Part shown: piece by piece, positions 36,937 through 46,010 of the stretch
Layout: each line of letters starts with the position of its first letter
Numbering within the stretch: position 1 is the stretch's first letter
Source of the DNA: Litoreibacter halocynthiae
GTDB lineage: Bacteria; Pseudomonadota; Alphaproteobacteria; Rhodobacterales; Rhodobacteraceae
Length of the DNA: 64,000 bases
Assembly (NCBI RefSeq): GCF_004365635.1
Contig: NZ_SOBH01000002.1
Span: 62,001 to 126,000 of the forward strand
Direction: 5' to 3'
Translations under genes and position numbers: made by a program
Notes under the pieces: model-generated
Told to the model about the DNA's origin: nothing
Seen by the model: only the letters and a program-made list of their open reading frames with translations
Database searches by the model: none

Positions 36937-38308
36937 ACCCAAAGTCAAAGATGTCGATTGGATGGAGCACCTGCCCGAAGCGGCCGCCGAATACCTGAAA
37001 GGGCACCGCTTGGATGAGGTCGAATGCGTGGTCTCCGACCTGCCCGGCATTGCACGGGGAAAGGCGGTACCTGCCTCCAAGTTTGCCCGGCAATCGCAGT
37101 TCTTCCTCCCCAACTCGATATATTTCCAGACCATCACAGGTGGCTGGGGCGAGGCCGCAGGCGAAGGCGGCTTCACAGAGCCGGATATGGTGCTGAAGCC
37201 GGACATGAGCACCGCCTGCGCCGCGCCTTGGACCGGCGACTGGACCTTGCAAGTGATCCATGACGCCTTTGACCAAGCTGGCGAGCCGATCGCCTTCGCG
37301 CCCCGCAACGTATTGAAACGCGTGGTGGACCTGTACCGCAAGGAAGGTTGGGAGCCGGTCGTAGCCCCCGAGATGGAGTTCTTCCTTGTCGCCCGCAACA
37401 TCAATCCGGCGGAAGAAATCGCTCCGATGATGGGCCGCTCGGGCCGCCCTGCCGCCGCCCGTCAGGCTTATTCCATGAGCGCCGTGGACGAGTTCGGCCC
37501 CGTGATCGACGACATTTACGATTTCGCCGAGGATATGGGCTTCGAGATTGACGGCATCACGCAAGAAGGCGGTGCGGGACAGTTGGAAATCAACCTGCGC
37601 CACGGCGATCCGGTGAAGCTGGCGGACGAGATATTCTATTTCAAACGCCTGATCCGCGAGGCCGCCCTGCGCCACGACTGCTTTGCCACCTTTATGGCAA
37701 AACCGATCGAGGGCGAACCGGGCAGTGCGATGCATGTGCACCACTCGGTCGTGGATACCAAAACCGGCGCAAACATTTTCACCGGAGCGCGCGGGGCGGA
37801 GACGGATGCGTTCTACCACTTCATTGCAGGGCTGCAAAACCACATGCCTTCGGTCATCGCTCTGATCGCTCCTTACGTGAACAGCTACCGGCGCTACGTC
37901 AAAGACCACGCCGCCCCGATCAATCTGGAATGGGGCCGCGACAACCGCACCACCGGTATTCGCGTACCGGTCTCAGACGCCGCGTCGCGCCGTGTGGAGA
38001 ACCGCTTGGCGGGCATGGATTGCAACCCGTATCTGGGCATCGCCGCGTCCTTGGCCTGCGGCTATCTGGGGCTCAAGCAACGCAAACGCCCGACCAAGGA
38101 ATTCAAAGGCGACGCCTATCAAGGCGAAGGGGAAATCCCGCGAGATCTGTTCTCGGCATTGGAATTATTACGTAATGCCAAAGAGATACATAAAGTTCTT
38201 CATCCTGATTTTACCCGTGTTTACGACATCGTGAAAACCGCCGAATATGACGAATTCCTGCAAGTGATCTCCCCTTGGGAGCGCGAGCATTTGCTTACCA
38301 ACGTATGA
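36926..38308 (+). CDS. Glutamine-synthetase-family gamma-glutamyl ligase (second)
   Basis: 460 residues, PuuA-like. Signatures: ECVVSDLPGIARGKAVPASKF, APEMEFFLVARNIN, TQEGGAGQLEINLRHGDPVK, FMAKPIEGEPGSAMHVHHS, WGRDNRTTGIRVP. The SDLPGIARGK N-terminal block is typical of gamma-glutamylpolyamine synthetases. It differs from the first ligase throughout, so it is a paralogue with probably a different acceptor. ATGA overlap couples it to the oxidase. Confidence 0.9.
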   Translation: MPAKPKVKDVDWMEHLPEAAAEYLKGHRLDEVECVVSDLPGIARGKAVPASKFARQSQFFLPNSIYFQTITGGWGEAAGEGGFTEPDMVLKPDMSTACAAPWTGDWTLQVIHDAFDQAGEPIAFAPRNVLKRVVDLYRKEGWEPVVAPEMEFFLVARNINPAEEIAPMMGRSGRPAAARQAYSMSAVDEFGPVIDDIYDFAEDMGFEIDGITQEGGAGQLEINLRHGDPVKLADEIFYFKRLIREAALRHDCFATFMAKPIEGEPGSAMHVHHSVVDTKTGANIFTGARGAETDAFYHFIAGLQNHMPSVIALIAPYVNSYRRYVKDHAAPINLEWGRDNRTTGIRVPVSDAASRRVENRLAGMDCNPYLGIAASLACGYLGLKQRKRPTKEFKGDAYQGEGEIPRDLFSALELLRNAKEIHKVLHPDFTRVYDIVKTAEYDEFLQVISPWEREHLLTNV

Positions 38309-39600
38309 ACCTGCTGGACGCCAACGACCGACGGGGCAGCTATCCGGACGGCTGGTACGCCGAAACCGCCGACCTTCTGGACCCGTTCGCACCGTTGCGC
38401 GGCGAAACCCGCACCGATCTATGCGTAATTGGCGGCGGCTACACCGGTTTGTCCGCCGCGCTGCACGCCGCGCAAGCGGGGTTGGACGTGGTCCTGATCG
38501 ACGCCCAACGGGTGGGCTTCGGGGCGTCGGGGCGCAATGGTGGTCAGGTACAATCCGGCTTTAATAAGTCCCAGCAAGCTCTTGAAAGGATTGCAGGGCG
38601 CGAAGATGCACACAAGCTTTGGGAGATGTCACAGGAGGCCATGGCGCTGACCAAGAACCTCTGCGCCACCCATGCGGCTGAGGCCCGCTTCACATCGGGC
38701 ATTGCGCACGCCAACTGGCATGCCAGCGAGACACGCGACGACCACGCGGAGGCGGACTATCTGGCCGAACATTACGGCTACGACCAGATCGAGACGCTGT
38801 CGCGGGACGCGCTTTACGACATCCTCCGCGCGCCTTCGTATCAGGGCGGCACGCTGGATCACGGCGCGGGGCATCTGCACCCTTTGCGCTATGCTTTGGG
38901 GTTGGCGCGGGCCTGTGTGGCGGCGGGCGTGCACATCTTCGAGACCACCCGCGCGCATGAGATCAAAGGCACCACCGTGCGCTGCGATTACGGACAGGTT
39001 AACGCGGCGCACGTCATTCAAGCCACCAACGGCTATGGCACCGGCCTGAGCCGTCCGACCGCCGCCCGCGTCATGCCGATCAACAACTTCATCGCCGCCA
39101 CTGCCCCCTTGGGTGACCGCGTGGCGGACGTCTTGCGCCGCGACATTGCCGTGTCCGACAGCAAGTTTGTGGTGAACTACTACCGCTTGAGCGAGGACAA
39201 CCGGCTGCTGTTCGGCGGCGGCGAGAGCTATGGTTACCGTTTCCCTAAAGACATCACCGCTGTCGTGCGCAAGCCAATGGAGCAGGTGTTCCCACAGTTC
39301 AAAGGCATAGAGATCACCCACGCGTGGGGCGGCACGCTGGCGATTACCATGTCCCGCCTGCCCCACATCTCCTGCCCGCAATCCGGCGTGCTGGCGGCGG
39401 CGGGATATTCCGGCCACGGCGTCGCCTTGGCGGGGTTCACGGGCAAGGTTCTGGCGGATGCGGTGCGCGGCGACACGGACGGGTTTGAGCGGTTGGCACA
39501 GCTCCCCACGGGACGATTCCCCGGCGGCGCGGCGCTGCGCTCCCCGCTGCTGGCGCTTGCGATGACGTGGTATGCCACCCGCGACAGGTTGGGAATATAG
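38305..39600 (+). CDS. PuuB-like FAD-dependent oxidoreductase
   Basis: 431 residues from ATG 38305 (ATGA overlap with the ligase stop); the longer in-frame start at 38275 lies in the ligase. DAO-family: FAD-binding CVIGGGYTGLSAALHAAQ, VGFGASGRNGGQVQSGF, and C-terminal AAAGYSGHGVALAGFTGKVLAD. PuuB oxidises gamma-glutamylputrescine; here oxidation of the product of one of the two ligases is inferred. Confidence 0.92.
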   Translation: MNLLDANDRRGSYPDGWYAETADLLDPFAPLRGETRTDLCVIGGGYTGLSAALHAAQAGLDVVLIDAQRVGFGASGRNGGQVQSGFNKSQQALERIAGREDAHKLWEMSQEAMALTKNLCATHAAEARFTSGIAHANWHASETRDDHAEADYLAEHYGYDQIETLSRDALYDILRAPSYQGGTLDHGAGHLHPLRYALGLARACVAAGVHIFETTRAHEIKGTTVRCDYGQVNAAHVIQATNGYGTGLSRPTAARVMPINNFIAATAPLGDRVADVLRRDIAVSDSKFVVNYYRLSEDNRLLFGGGESYGYRFPKDITAVVRKPMEQVFPQFKGIEITHAWGGTLAITMSRLPHISCPQSGVLAAAGYSGHGVALAGFTGKVLADAVRGDTDGFERLAQLPTGRFPGGAALRSPLLALAMTWYATRDRLGI

Positions 39601-39670
39601 CGCCTTTCCGATCTTCAAAAATTAGATTACAGATTTCCTGAAGGTTCATTTTTGGAAAAGCGAAGCTGTA

Positions 39671-40855
39671 ATGCGTGATCTCCCGATGGAAGCCCCGAAC
39701 ACCTATGACGCAGAGCCGATCCCCGAAGCCGCCCGCGCGGCGATCGACGCGCTGATGCGCTCGGGCGATTTGTTCCGCTACACCGCGTCGGAAAATTCCC
39801 CCGTCACTTTGCTGGAGCAAGAGTTCGCAGCCCTTCTGGGGGCCAAATACGCGCTGGCGGTGTCGTCGTGTTCCGCCGCTTTGTTCCTTGCGCTGAAAGC
39901 GCTGGATCTGCCCCGCGACGCCAAGGTATTGATCCCTGCCTTTACCTTCGCCGCCGTGCCATCTGCGGTGGTTCATGCGGATTGTCTGCCGGTTCTGGTC
40001 GAAGTCGGTGACAATTACCGCGTCGATCTGGAAGATCTGAAACGCAAGATTGTCGATGCCGACGCGGTCCTGATCAGCCACATGCGGGGCCACACATCCG
40101 ACATGGATGCGATTTTGCGACTGGCGGACCAGCACGGATTGCCCGTGATCGAAGACGCCGCGCACTCGCTTGGCACCACATGGAACGGTCAGAATATCGG
40201 CACGCTTGGCAAGATCGGCTGCTTCTCGTTCCAAAGCTACAAGATGATTAACGCGGGTGAAGGTGGCATCATGATCACCGACGACGCGGAACTGGTGGCC
40301 CGCGCCGTCATCATGTCCGGCGCGTATGAGCAAAATTGGTCAAAACATGCCATCGTGGGTGAGGAAGCGGCGAAGTGGCAGAACAAACTGCCGCTGTATA
40401 ATTTGCGCATGCAGAACCTCAGCGCCTGCGTGATCCGGCCTCAACTGCCGGAACTTGCGCGGCGCGTGACGGACGGCCGCAGCAACCACGACTATGTGGC
40501 GACCCGTCTTGAGGCGAGTGGCTTCTTCACCGTTCCCGCCCCACTGGAGCCGGAGCTGCGAGCGCCGGATTCGATCCAGTTCAACCTGAATGACTTTTCC
40601 GAAGCACAGGCCCGCGCCTTCATGGACGCAACCCAAGCGCGCGGGGTCAGCACGCAGGTGTTCGGGCTGTCCGACAACAACGCCCGCGCCTTCTGGAATT
40701 GGCAATTCATCCCTGGCGAGGTACCGGACTTGCCCAAGACCCGCGCCATGCTGGCGAAGGCCTGCGACACCCGCCTGCCCGCGCGATTGGCCCGTGAGGA
40801 ACTGGACTACATTGCCGACGCCCTGATCGCTGCGGCGCAAGACGTGCGCGGCTAG
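39671..40855 (+). CDS. DegT/DnrJ/EryC1-family PLP aminotransferase
   Basis: 394 residues. VSSCSAALFLALKALDL (cofactor phosphate loop), IPAFTFAAVPSAVVHA, VIEDAAHSLGTTW (Asp against PLP N1) and Lys in CFSFQSYKMINAGEGG. The family mostly aminates sugar nucleotides, but there are no sugar genes here; it sits between the polyamine-type operon and its likely regulator. Its substrate is unassigned. It converges with the LysR gene, overlapping by four bases. Confidence 0.88.
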   Translation: MRDLPMEAPNTYDAEPIPEAARAAIDALMRSGDLFRYTASENSPVTLLEQEFAALLGAKYALAVSSCSAALFLALKALDLPRDAKVLIPAFTFAAVPSAVVHADCLPVLVEVGDNYRVDLEDLKRKIVDADAVLISHMRGHTSDMDAILRLADQHGLPVIEDAAHSLGTTWNGQNIGTLGKIGCFSFQSYKMINAGEGGIMITDDAELVARAVIMSGAYEQNWSKHAIVGEEAAKWQNKLPLYNLRMQNLSACVIRPQLPELARRVTDGRSNHDYVATRLEASGFFTVPAPLEPELRAPDSIQFNLNDFSEAQARAFMDATQARGVSTQVFGLSDNNARAFWNWQFIPGEVPDLPKTRAMLAKACDTRLPARLAREELDYIADALIAAAQDVRG

Positions 40856-41820
40856 CTCAACACCCGCATTTTATCTTTGAGCCACGGCATCTTATGGGTG
40901 CAGTATTCGACGATGTCGCGCTGGAACAGCGGACGCATTTCGGCGGCAACGCGGGCGGGAATGTCTTGAGTGGCCCCTTCCCGCGCCATCAAGGAGATGC
41001 GGCGCGACAGCGGCTCGAACGGTGGCTCGAACACATCGACGCGGTCGATGAAGCGTTTGGCCCGCATCACGCCGAGCGGGGTCAGGATGGTCCACCCCTC
41101 ACCGCGTGCGACCATGGCCATGATCGCGTGATAGCTATCCAACTCGAACCGGTGCGAGGCGTGCAGCTTGACCCGTGAGAGGTGCGAGGCGATCTGACGG
41201 CCCATCACATGGCGCGAGGTGTAGAGGATCAAAGGGTTGGCCCTGAGGCTTGCCATCAGATCGTCGCTCTCGCGCACCATGCGGCGCGGGGTGACCACAA
41301 CGAACGGATCCTCCATCAGCGGGTGGACTTCGTAGGAAGGCGGCAAATCACTGGGTTCGGCGGCCACGGCCATATCCAGAGCGCGGGCTTCGAGCTGGTC
41401 CAGCAGGCGATGCGACGCGCCGGTTTCCAGCAAGAATTGCGCTTTGGGCATTTGTTCGGCCAGCCGTGTCAGCAGCGCGGGCGTCACGTCGGCATCGAAA
41501 TCCTCGATCACGCCGAGGCGCAGGCGCATGCGGGCGGAGAGGTCTTTCAGGGTCAGCTCCGACGTGGCCAGCGCGGCCTCGTGCAGAATGGTCTGTGCGC
41601 GGCGCAGGAACAACTCTCCGGCTTGGGTCAGCGGCATCGGGCGCTCGGTCCGTGTCAGCAGGCGCGCGCCAAGGGCGGCTTCAAGATTGGACAACTGTTG
41701 GCTGACTGCGGACGGGCTGGACCCCAACCTGCGCGCGGCGGCGGTAATGGATGGCTCTTCGGCGGCAGCGACGAAGATTTCTATCTGCCACAAAGTTATT
41801 TTTCCCGGTGTGTCGACCAT
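40852..41820 (-). CDS. LysR-family transcriptional regulator
   Basis: 322 residues. N-terminal winged helix: TLWQIEIFVAAAEEPSITAA, ARRLGSSPSAVSQQLSNLE, GARLLTRTERPMPLTQAG; co-inducer-binding domain about 95-300. It is divergent from the class III aminotransferase, with a candidate palindromic site between them, so control of that gene and possibly of the amine operon is likely. Confidence 0.93.
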   Translation of the reverse strand: MVDTPGKITLWQIEIFVAAAEEPSITAAARRLGSSPSAVSQQLSNLEAALGARLLTRTERPMPLTQAGELFLRRAQTILHEAALATSELTLKDLSARMRLRLGVIEDFDADVTPALLTRLAEQMPKAQFLLETGASHRLLDQLEARALDMAVAAEPSDLPPSYEVHPLMEDPFVVVTPRRMVRESDDLMASLRANPLILYTSRHVMGRQIASHLSRVKLHASHRFELDSYHAIMAMVARGEGWTILTPLGVMRAKRFIDRVDVFEPPFEPLSRRISLMAREGATQDIPARVAAEMRPLFQRDIVEYCTHKMPWLKDKMRVLS

Positions 41821-41829
41821 ATGAAATCC

Positions 41830-41847
41830 TTAGCACACAGGCGCTAA
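41830..41847. promoter_or_regulatory. Candidate LysR operator
   Basis: Perfect inverted repeat TTAGC-N8-GCTAA in the 91-base gap between the divergent LysR and aminotransferase genes, compatible with the LysR T-N11-A type arrangement. Confidence 0.5.
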
Positions 41848-41911
41848 TCCCGATTGCCGAGGTCTCGCACCAAGCGTAAGCTACCCCCAACTCAAACCGG
41901 AGACCAGACAC

Positions 41912-43294
41912 ATGCGTGACGATAGCCCTAACTCTTGGGAGGCCCGCGCGGACGCCCATTCCTTCTACGGCTTTACCGACCTGCCCTCGATTGCGGAGCG
42001 TGGCACGGTGGTGCTGACCCATGGCGAAGGCCCTTATGTCGTCGACGTGCATGGGCGCAAATATCTCGACTCGAATTCCGGCCTTTGGAACATGGTCGCG
42101 GGGTTTGACCACAAGGGCATGGCCGAGGCCGCGAAGGCGCAATATGATCGCTTCCCGGGTTACCACTCTCTGTTCGGGCGGATGTCGGATCAAACTGTCA
42201 TGCTGTCCGAGAAGCTGATCGAAGTCTCGCCCTTCAAGCGCGGCAAGGTGTTCTACACCAACTCCGGCTCCGAGGCGAATGACACGATGGTCAAGATGCT
42301 ATGGTTTCTGGGCCGCTCCGAGGGCAAGCCAGAGCGGCGCAAAATCCTGACGCGCAAGAACGGATATCACGGGGTGACTGCGGTCGCGGCCTCGATGACA
42401 GGCAAGCCATATAACGAGGTCTTTGGGCTGCCGTTGGACGGCTTCATCCACCTGACCTGCCCACATTATTGGCGTGAAGGCCGCAAAGGCGAGACCGAAG
42501 CCGAGTTCACCGCACGTATGGGCAAGGAATTGGAAGACGTGATCGAGCGCGAAGGTGCTGATACAATCGCGGCTTTCGTGGCGGAACCTGTGATGGGCGC
42601 TGGTGGCGTGATCCCGCCTTCCGAAGGCTATTTCAAAACTGTCGCCCTTATTCTGAAAAAACACGGTATCCCATTGGTAGCAGACGAGGTGATCACCGGC
42701 TTCGGGCGCACGGGATCGGATTGGGGCTGTCAGGCGTATGACTTCATACCGGACGCGATTATCTCGTCCAAGAACCTGACCGCAGGCTACTTCCCGATGG
42801 GCGCAGTGATCCTTGGCCCAGAGTTGGCCGACCGACTGCAAGCGGCAGTCGAGGAGGTCGAAGAATTCCCGCATGGCTTCACCGCCTCCGGCCATCCCGT
42901 CGGCTGCGCGGTTGCCTTGAAGGCGATCGAGGTGATTATGGAAGGCTCCGACGGGGCCGCACCGCTGATCGACAATGTCCGCGCGCTGACCCCGAAATTC
43001 GAAGCCGAAATGGCCCGTTTGGCGAAGCACCCTCATATCGGGGAAGCCCGTGGCAAAGGTCTGATGGGGGCCTTGGAGGCCGTTAAGGATAAGGCCACCA
43101 AAACGCCATTCGATGGCGATTTGAGCGTGTCGGAACGGATTGCAAATACTTGCACTGATCACGGTTTGATCTGTCGCCCTCTGGGTCAGGCCGTGGTGTT
43201 GTGCCCTGCCTTTGTCATGATCGAGCCGCAGATGGACGAGATGTTCCAGAAGCTGGAGGCAGCATTAAACAAGGTGTTTGAAGAGGTCGTTTAG
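41912..43294 (+). CDS. Class III omega-amino acid/diamine aminotransferase
   Basis: 460 residues, fold-type I PLP enzyme. FYTNSGSEANDTMVKML, GYHGVTAVAASMTG, LVADEVITGFGRTGSDWGCQ, and catalytic Lys in IISSKNLTAGYFPMGAV. It resembles putrescine/omega-amino acid:pyruvate aminotransferases (SpuC-like). It would send the amine's nitrogen to pyruvate or another keto acid. It is transcribed away from its LysR neighbour; its stop overlaps the convergent HlyIII gene by four bases. Confidence 0.9.
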   Translation: MRDDSPNSWEARADAHSFYGFTDLPSIAERGTVVLTHGEGPYVVDVHGRKYLDSNSGLWNMVAGFDHKGMAEAAKAQYDRFPGYHSLFGRMSDQTVMLSEKLIEVSPFKRGKVFYTNSGSEANDTMVKMLWFLGRSEGKPERRKILTRKNGYHGVTAVAASMTGKPYNEVFGLPLDGFIHLTCPHYWREGRKGETEAEFTARMGKELEDVIEREGADTIAAFVAEPVMGAGGVIPPSEGYFKTVALILKKHGIPLVADEVITGFGRTGSDWGCQAYDFIPDAIISSKNLTAGYFPMGAVILGPELADRLQAAVEEVEEFPHGFTASGHPVGCAVALKAIEVIMEGSDGAAPLIDNVRALTPKFEAEMARLAKHPHIGEARGKGLMGALEAVKDKATKTPFDGDLSVSERIANTCTDHGLICRPLGQAVVLCPAFVMIEPQMDEMFQKLEAALNKVFEEVV

Positions 43295-43938
43295 GCCGAA
43301 ACCGCCAAGCTGACGGCCATGAAGAAACAGCCGGAGGCCGCGACGACAAAACCGTGCCAGATGGCGTTGGAGAAGCGCAGGCTTTCCCATTTGAAGAACA
43401 AGATTCCGGCGGTGTAAAGAATGCCGCCGGACGCCGCACACCATCCCGCGGCCGGCGAGGTCTCGAAGACCGACCACATCAACGCAACGCTGATCCAGCC
43501 CAAGCCCACATAGAGGGCCGCGTTCCAGCGACCCGGAGCGGACCACCGGAACAGCTTGGTAATCGCCCCGAACAACGCCAAGGCCCAGACGATCGCCAGC
43601 ACCACATAGCCGAAGGCGGTCCCGATGGTAACGACGAACGGCGTATATGTTCCTGCGATTTTTAGAAAGATCGTCGCGTGATCAGCGCGGCGCAGATGGG
43701 TGCGCAGATGCTCCCACGGGGTCATGTGATAGGCACCTGAAACGGTGAACATGGCAATCAAGCCAACCCAGTAGACGCACAGCGCCACAAGCTGGCCTGT
43801 CGTTATATGGTCCCAGCGGTAGGCTAGAAACAACACGATCCCGATCAGCGACGCACCCAATCCGAGCGCATGGACCAGCCCGTCGGCGAATTTCTCGGCA
43901 CGGGAATAGTCTGGATATGGGGTGTCAGGATCAGCCAT
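43291..43938 (-). CDS. HlyIII/PAQR-family membrane protein
   Basis: 215 residues from ATG 43938 (MADPDTPYPDYS); the earlier in-frame ATG at 44004 adds a basic non-family stretch. Seven transmembrane helices, with the conserved SGAYHMTPW, RRADHATIFLKIAGTYTPF and IWHGFVVAAS histidine positions of hemolysin III/PAQR proteins, proposed zinc-dependent hydrolases. The cellular role in bacteria is uncertain; haemolysis is not implied. Confidence 0.9.
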   Translation of the reverse strand: MADPDTPYPDYSRAEKFADGLVHALGLGASLIGIVLFLAYRWDHITTGQLVALCVYWVGLIAMFTVSGAYHMTPWEHLRTHLRRADHATIFLKIAGTYTPFVVTIGTAFGYVVLAIVWALALFGAITKLFRWSAPGRWNAALYVGLGWISVALMWSVFETSPAAGWCAASGGILYTAGILFFKWESLRFSNAIWHGFVVAASGCFFMAVSLAVSA

Positions 43939-44009
43939 GCTGCAATCATAGACCCAAAACTTAACATTTCGATGCAACCGCCACGGAAACTTCCGTGACG
44001 TCACCTTGG

Positions 44010-44576
44010 CTATTTGCCCATTTTTGCGACGGCCGCCTGCATGTCAGCAAGCTGTTTCTTGATCGCATCAAGCTCTGACGTGTCTTCTTTCTTGGCTTTG
44101 GTACCAGACTCGGTTTCGGCGTATTCGTCAGAGCCAGGACCGGTCCAACCACCCATCATGGACTTCATGAACGCCTCTTGCTGCGCCTTGATCTGCTCGA
44201 ATCCCGGAACCGCGTTCATCGGGCTGGCGATACGCTCGACCATCTTGCTTTGGCCTTCGCGCAGCATCTCGAAGCTGGCAGCGAGGAAGTCGGGAACCAT
44301 GCTTTGAGCATTGGTAGTGTAGCTGCGCACAAGGTCAGTCAACACATTGATCGGCAACACGTTTTCGCCTTTGCTTTCATTGTCGGCAATGATTTGCAGC
44401 AGGTATTGGCGGGTCAGGTCGTCGCCTGATTTCAAATCAATAATCTGAACATCGCGGCCTTCTTTGATGAAGCCGGAAATATCGTCGAGCGTCACATAAT
44501 CGCTGGTCTCGGTATTATAGAGCCGCCGAGAGGCATATCGTTTAATCAACAACGGTTTCAAGTCAGCCTTACCCAC
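44010..44576 (-). CDS. phaR: Polyhydroxyalkanoate synthesis repressor PhaR
   Basis: 188 residues. N-terminal DNA-binding PHB_acc_N: PLLIKRYASRRLYNTETSDYVTLDDI, then the PHB_acc domain RQYLLQIIADNESKGENVLPINVLTDLVRSY. The Lys-rich coiled tail ends in AAVAKMGK. It senses free PHB granules and represses phasin (and itself) in relatives such as Paracoccus. It is at the edge of the pha locus, oriented like phaP and phaC. Confidence 0.96.
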   Translation of the reverse strand: MGKADLKPLLIKRYASRRLYNTETSDYVTLDDISGFIKEGRDVQIIDLKSGDDLTRQYLLQIIADNESKGENVLPINVLTDLVRSYTTNAQSMVPDFLAASFEMLREGQSKMVERIASPMNAVPGFEQIKAQQEAFMKSMMGGWTGPGSDEYAETESGTKAKKEDTSELDAIKKQLADMQAAVAKMGK

Positions 44577-44752
44577 GAAATATCTCCCAATATTGCAGCG
44601 CAGAAAAACGCTAGCGCAGGTGCAGAAGAAAAGAAAGGGGGCGCGGAACTTGCCGCCAAGTGCTCATCGGCCTTGCAATGCAGCCATAAACTGCGCAATC
44701 CTCGCCCCGTCGATGTATTTTAAGACCAACACATTTTAGAAGGACATGCCTC

Positions 44753-45352
44753 ATGGTGAATTATGAAGGCCAAGTTATCGCGATCCGCAGACTGTCTGCC
44801 GAGGTTGATGTCGAACTGACCAAACTCCTCGGACGCACCGAGCCAATGAAAGCCGGAACGGCGGCCCATGCTGATCTTGCCCGCAAGATTGACCAATGGC
44901 GTGGAAGTGCTGCGGCGATGCAAAAGGCCGTACGTTCCAAGGAAGGTCTGCTGAACAAATCGCATGGCAGCAGCTTGAAGAAGCACGGCAATTACGAAGT
45001 CAAACAAAGCTATGCCAGCCAGATGGGCAATATGAGCCGTCTGCGGAAAGATTTGCTGGCCCTGCTGAACAAGATCGCCGATTTGATCAACGCGGCCACC
45101 ACCCCTGTCAGCGACGAAGTGGCAATCATGAACGGGGTCAAATCCGCTCTGAAAGCAATTACCGAAGGCGGTGATGATATCGTGCTGACCCAGCAGCAGA
45201 CCCAGACGCTGACAGCCCAGATCAGCAAGGCGAGCGGTCCGATGGAATCTATCGAAGGCTACAACCCGAACCAACCGGTGGGTTTGCTTACGCTGGCATT
45301 GGTGATGTTCGTGACCGCGAAGAAACTTCTGGGACGCAACAGCAAAGCCTAG
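44753..45352 (+). CDS. Unidentified helical protein within the pha locus
   Basis: 199 residues, mostly amphipathic helix (LARKIDQWRGSAAAMQKAVRS, SQMGNMSRLRKDLLALLNK) with one hydrophobic segment near the end (VGLLTLALVMFVTAKKLLG). It lies on the plus strand between phaR and phaP, both minus. SD and coding pattern are reasonable. I recognise no family. A coiled, single-anchor protein next to granule genes could be a granule- or membrane-associated factor (speculation). Confidence 0.7.
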   Translation: MVNYEGQVIAIRRLSAEVDVELTKLLGRTEPMKAGTAAHADLARKIDQWRGSAAAMQKAVRSKEGLLNKSHGSSLKKHGNYEVKQSYASQMGNMSRLRKDLLALLNKIADLINAATTPVSDEVAIMNGVKSALKAITEGGDDIVLTQQQTQTLTAQISKASGPMESIEGYNPNQPVGLLTLALVMFVTAKKLLGRNSKA

Positions 45353-45377
45353 CCCCTTCCCTATCGCGCAATAAAAA

Positions 45378-45400
45378 GGGGTGGGCACAAGGCCCACCCC
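45378..45400 (-). terminator. Rho-independent terminator of phaP (convergent region)
   Basis: Perfect nine-base stem GGGGTGGGC/GCCCACCCC with five-base loop; on the minus strand it is followed by TTTTTATT, 53 bases past the phaP stop. The same hairpin can also end the plus-strand gene at 45352. Confidence 0.85.
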
Positions 45401-45452
45401 ATAAATCTGTGCGCTTTAGGGAGGATAAGCGCCAGTGTTTTAGTACTTAAGC

Positions 45453-45902
45453 TTAAGCTACTTTAGCAGCTTTTTTAGCGGAAGCAGCCAGTTCGTCTGT
45501 TGCTTTTTTAACAGCAGCCGAAGTGTCTTCCTGGATGTCTTTGCCAGCAGCCATCAGCAGCTCAACAGTTTCCATTTGCACTTTTTTCGCAACTTCAGCG
45601 AAAGCAGCCATGTGCTCAGCGGAAGTTTCAGCAGCTGCAGAAGCGAAGTCGGAAGCGGCTTTTGCGTAGTCAGCAGGCTCTGCTTGGGCTTTAGTCACGC
45701 CGGACATTTTTGCCAGAGTTTCTTTGGTCCATTTGGAAGACAGGTCAGCGGAAGTCGCTGCTGCGTCCAATGCAACTTTGGACATTTTTTCGCCCAGAGC
45801 AGCAGAGTTTTTAACTGCTTCGTTGTAAGCGGACATGTCTACCGGGAAGGCAGCTGCCATGTCGGAGAATACTTTTGTGAAGTCTTGTGTTTTGTTAGCC
45901 AT
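45453..45902 (-). CDS. phaP: Phasin (PHB granule-associated protein)
   Basis: 149 residues from ATG 45902 (MANKTQDFTKVFSDMAA); GGAG is nine bases upstream, better spaced than for the ATG two codons earlier. It is Ala/Lys/Glu-rich, all helical, with the phasin_2 type core (SAEHMAAFAEVAKKVQMETVEL) and a Lys/Ala tail. It coats PHB granules. Two TGC-rich inverted repeats upstream are likely PhaR sites. It is transcribed downstream of phaC but after a terminator, hence its own promoter. Confidence 0.93.
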   Translation of the reverse strand: MANKTQDFTKVFSDMAAAFPVDMSAYNEAVKNSAALGEKMSKVALDAAATSADLSSKWTKETLAKMSGVTKAQAEPADYAKAASDFASAAAETSAEHMAAFAEVAKKVQMETVELLMAAGKDIQEDTSAAVKKATDELAASAKKAAKVA

Positions 45903-45973
45903 GGTCATGGTCTCCAGTTATGTGGGCCAATTGCGGCCCGATGTTTTGTTTGCGTCTGCAGCATATGTACGTG

Positions 45974-46010
45974 CTGCACTGCGGCATTGCAAGTACTTTC
46001 TGCACTGCAG
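45974..46010 (-). promoter_or_regulatory. TGC-rich inverted repeats, candidate PhaR operator of phaP
   Basis: CTGCACTGCGG (45974-45984) and the perfect palindromic CTGC-N3-GCAG form CTGCACTGCAG (46000-46010) lie 72-108 bases upstream of phaP. PhaR is known to bind TGC-rich sites ahead of phaP in related alphaproteobacteria. A third CTGCAGCA occurs near 45956. Confidence 0.6.
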
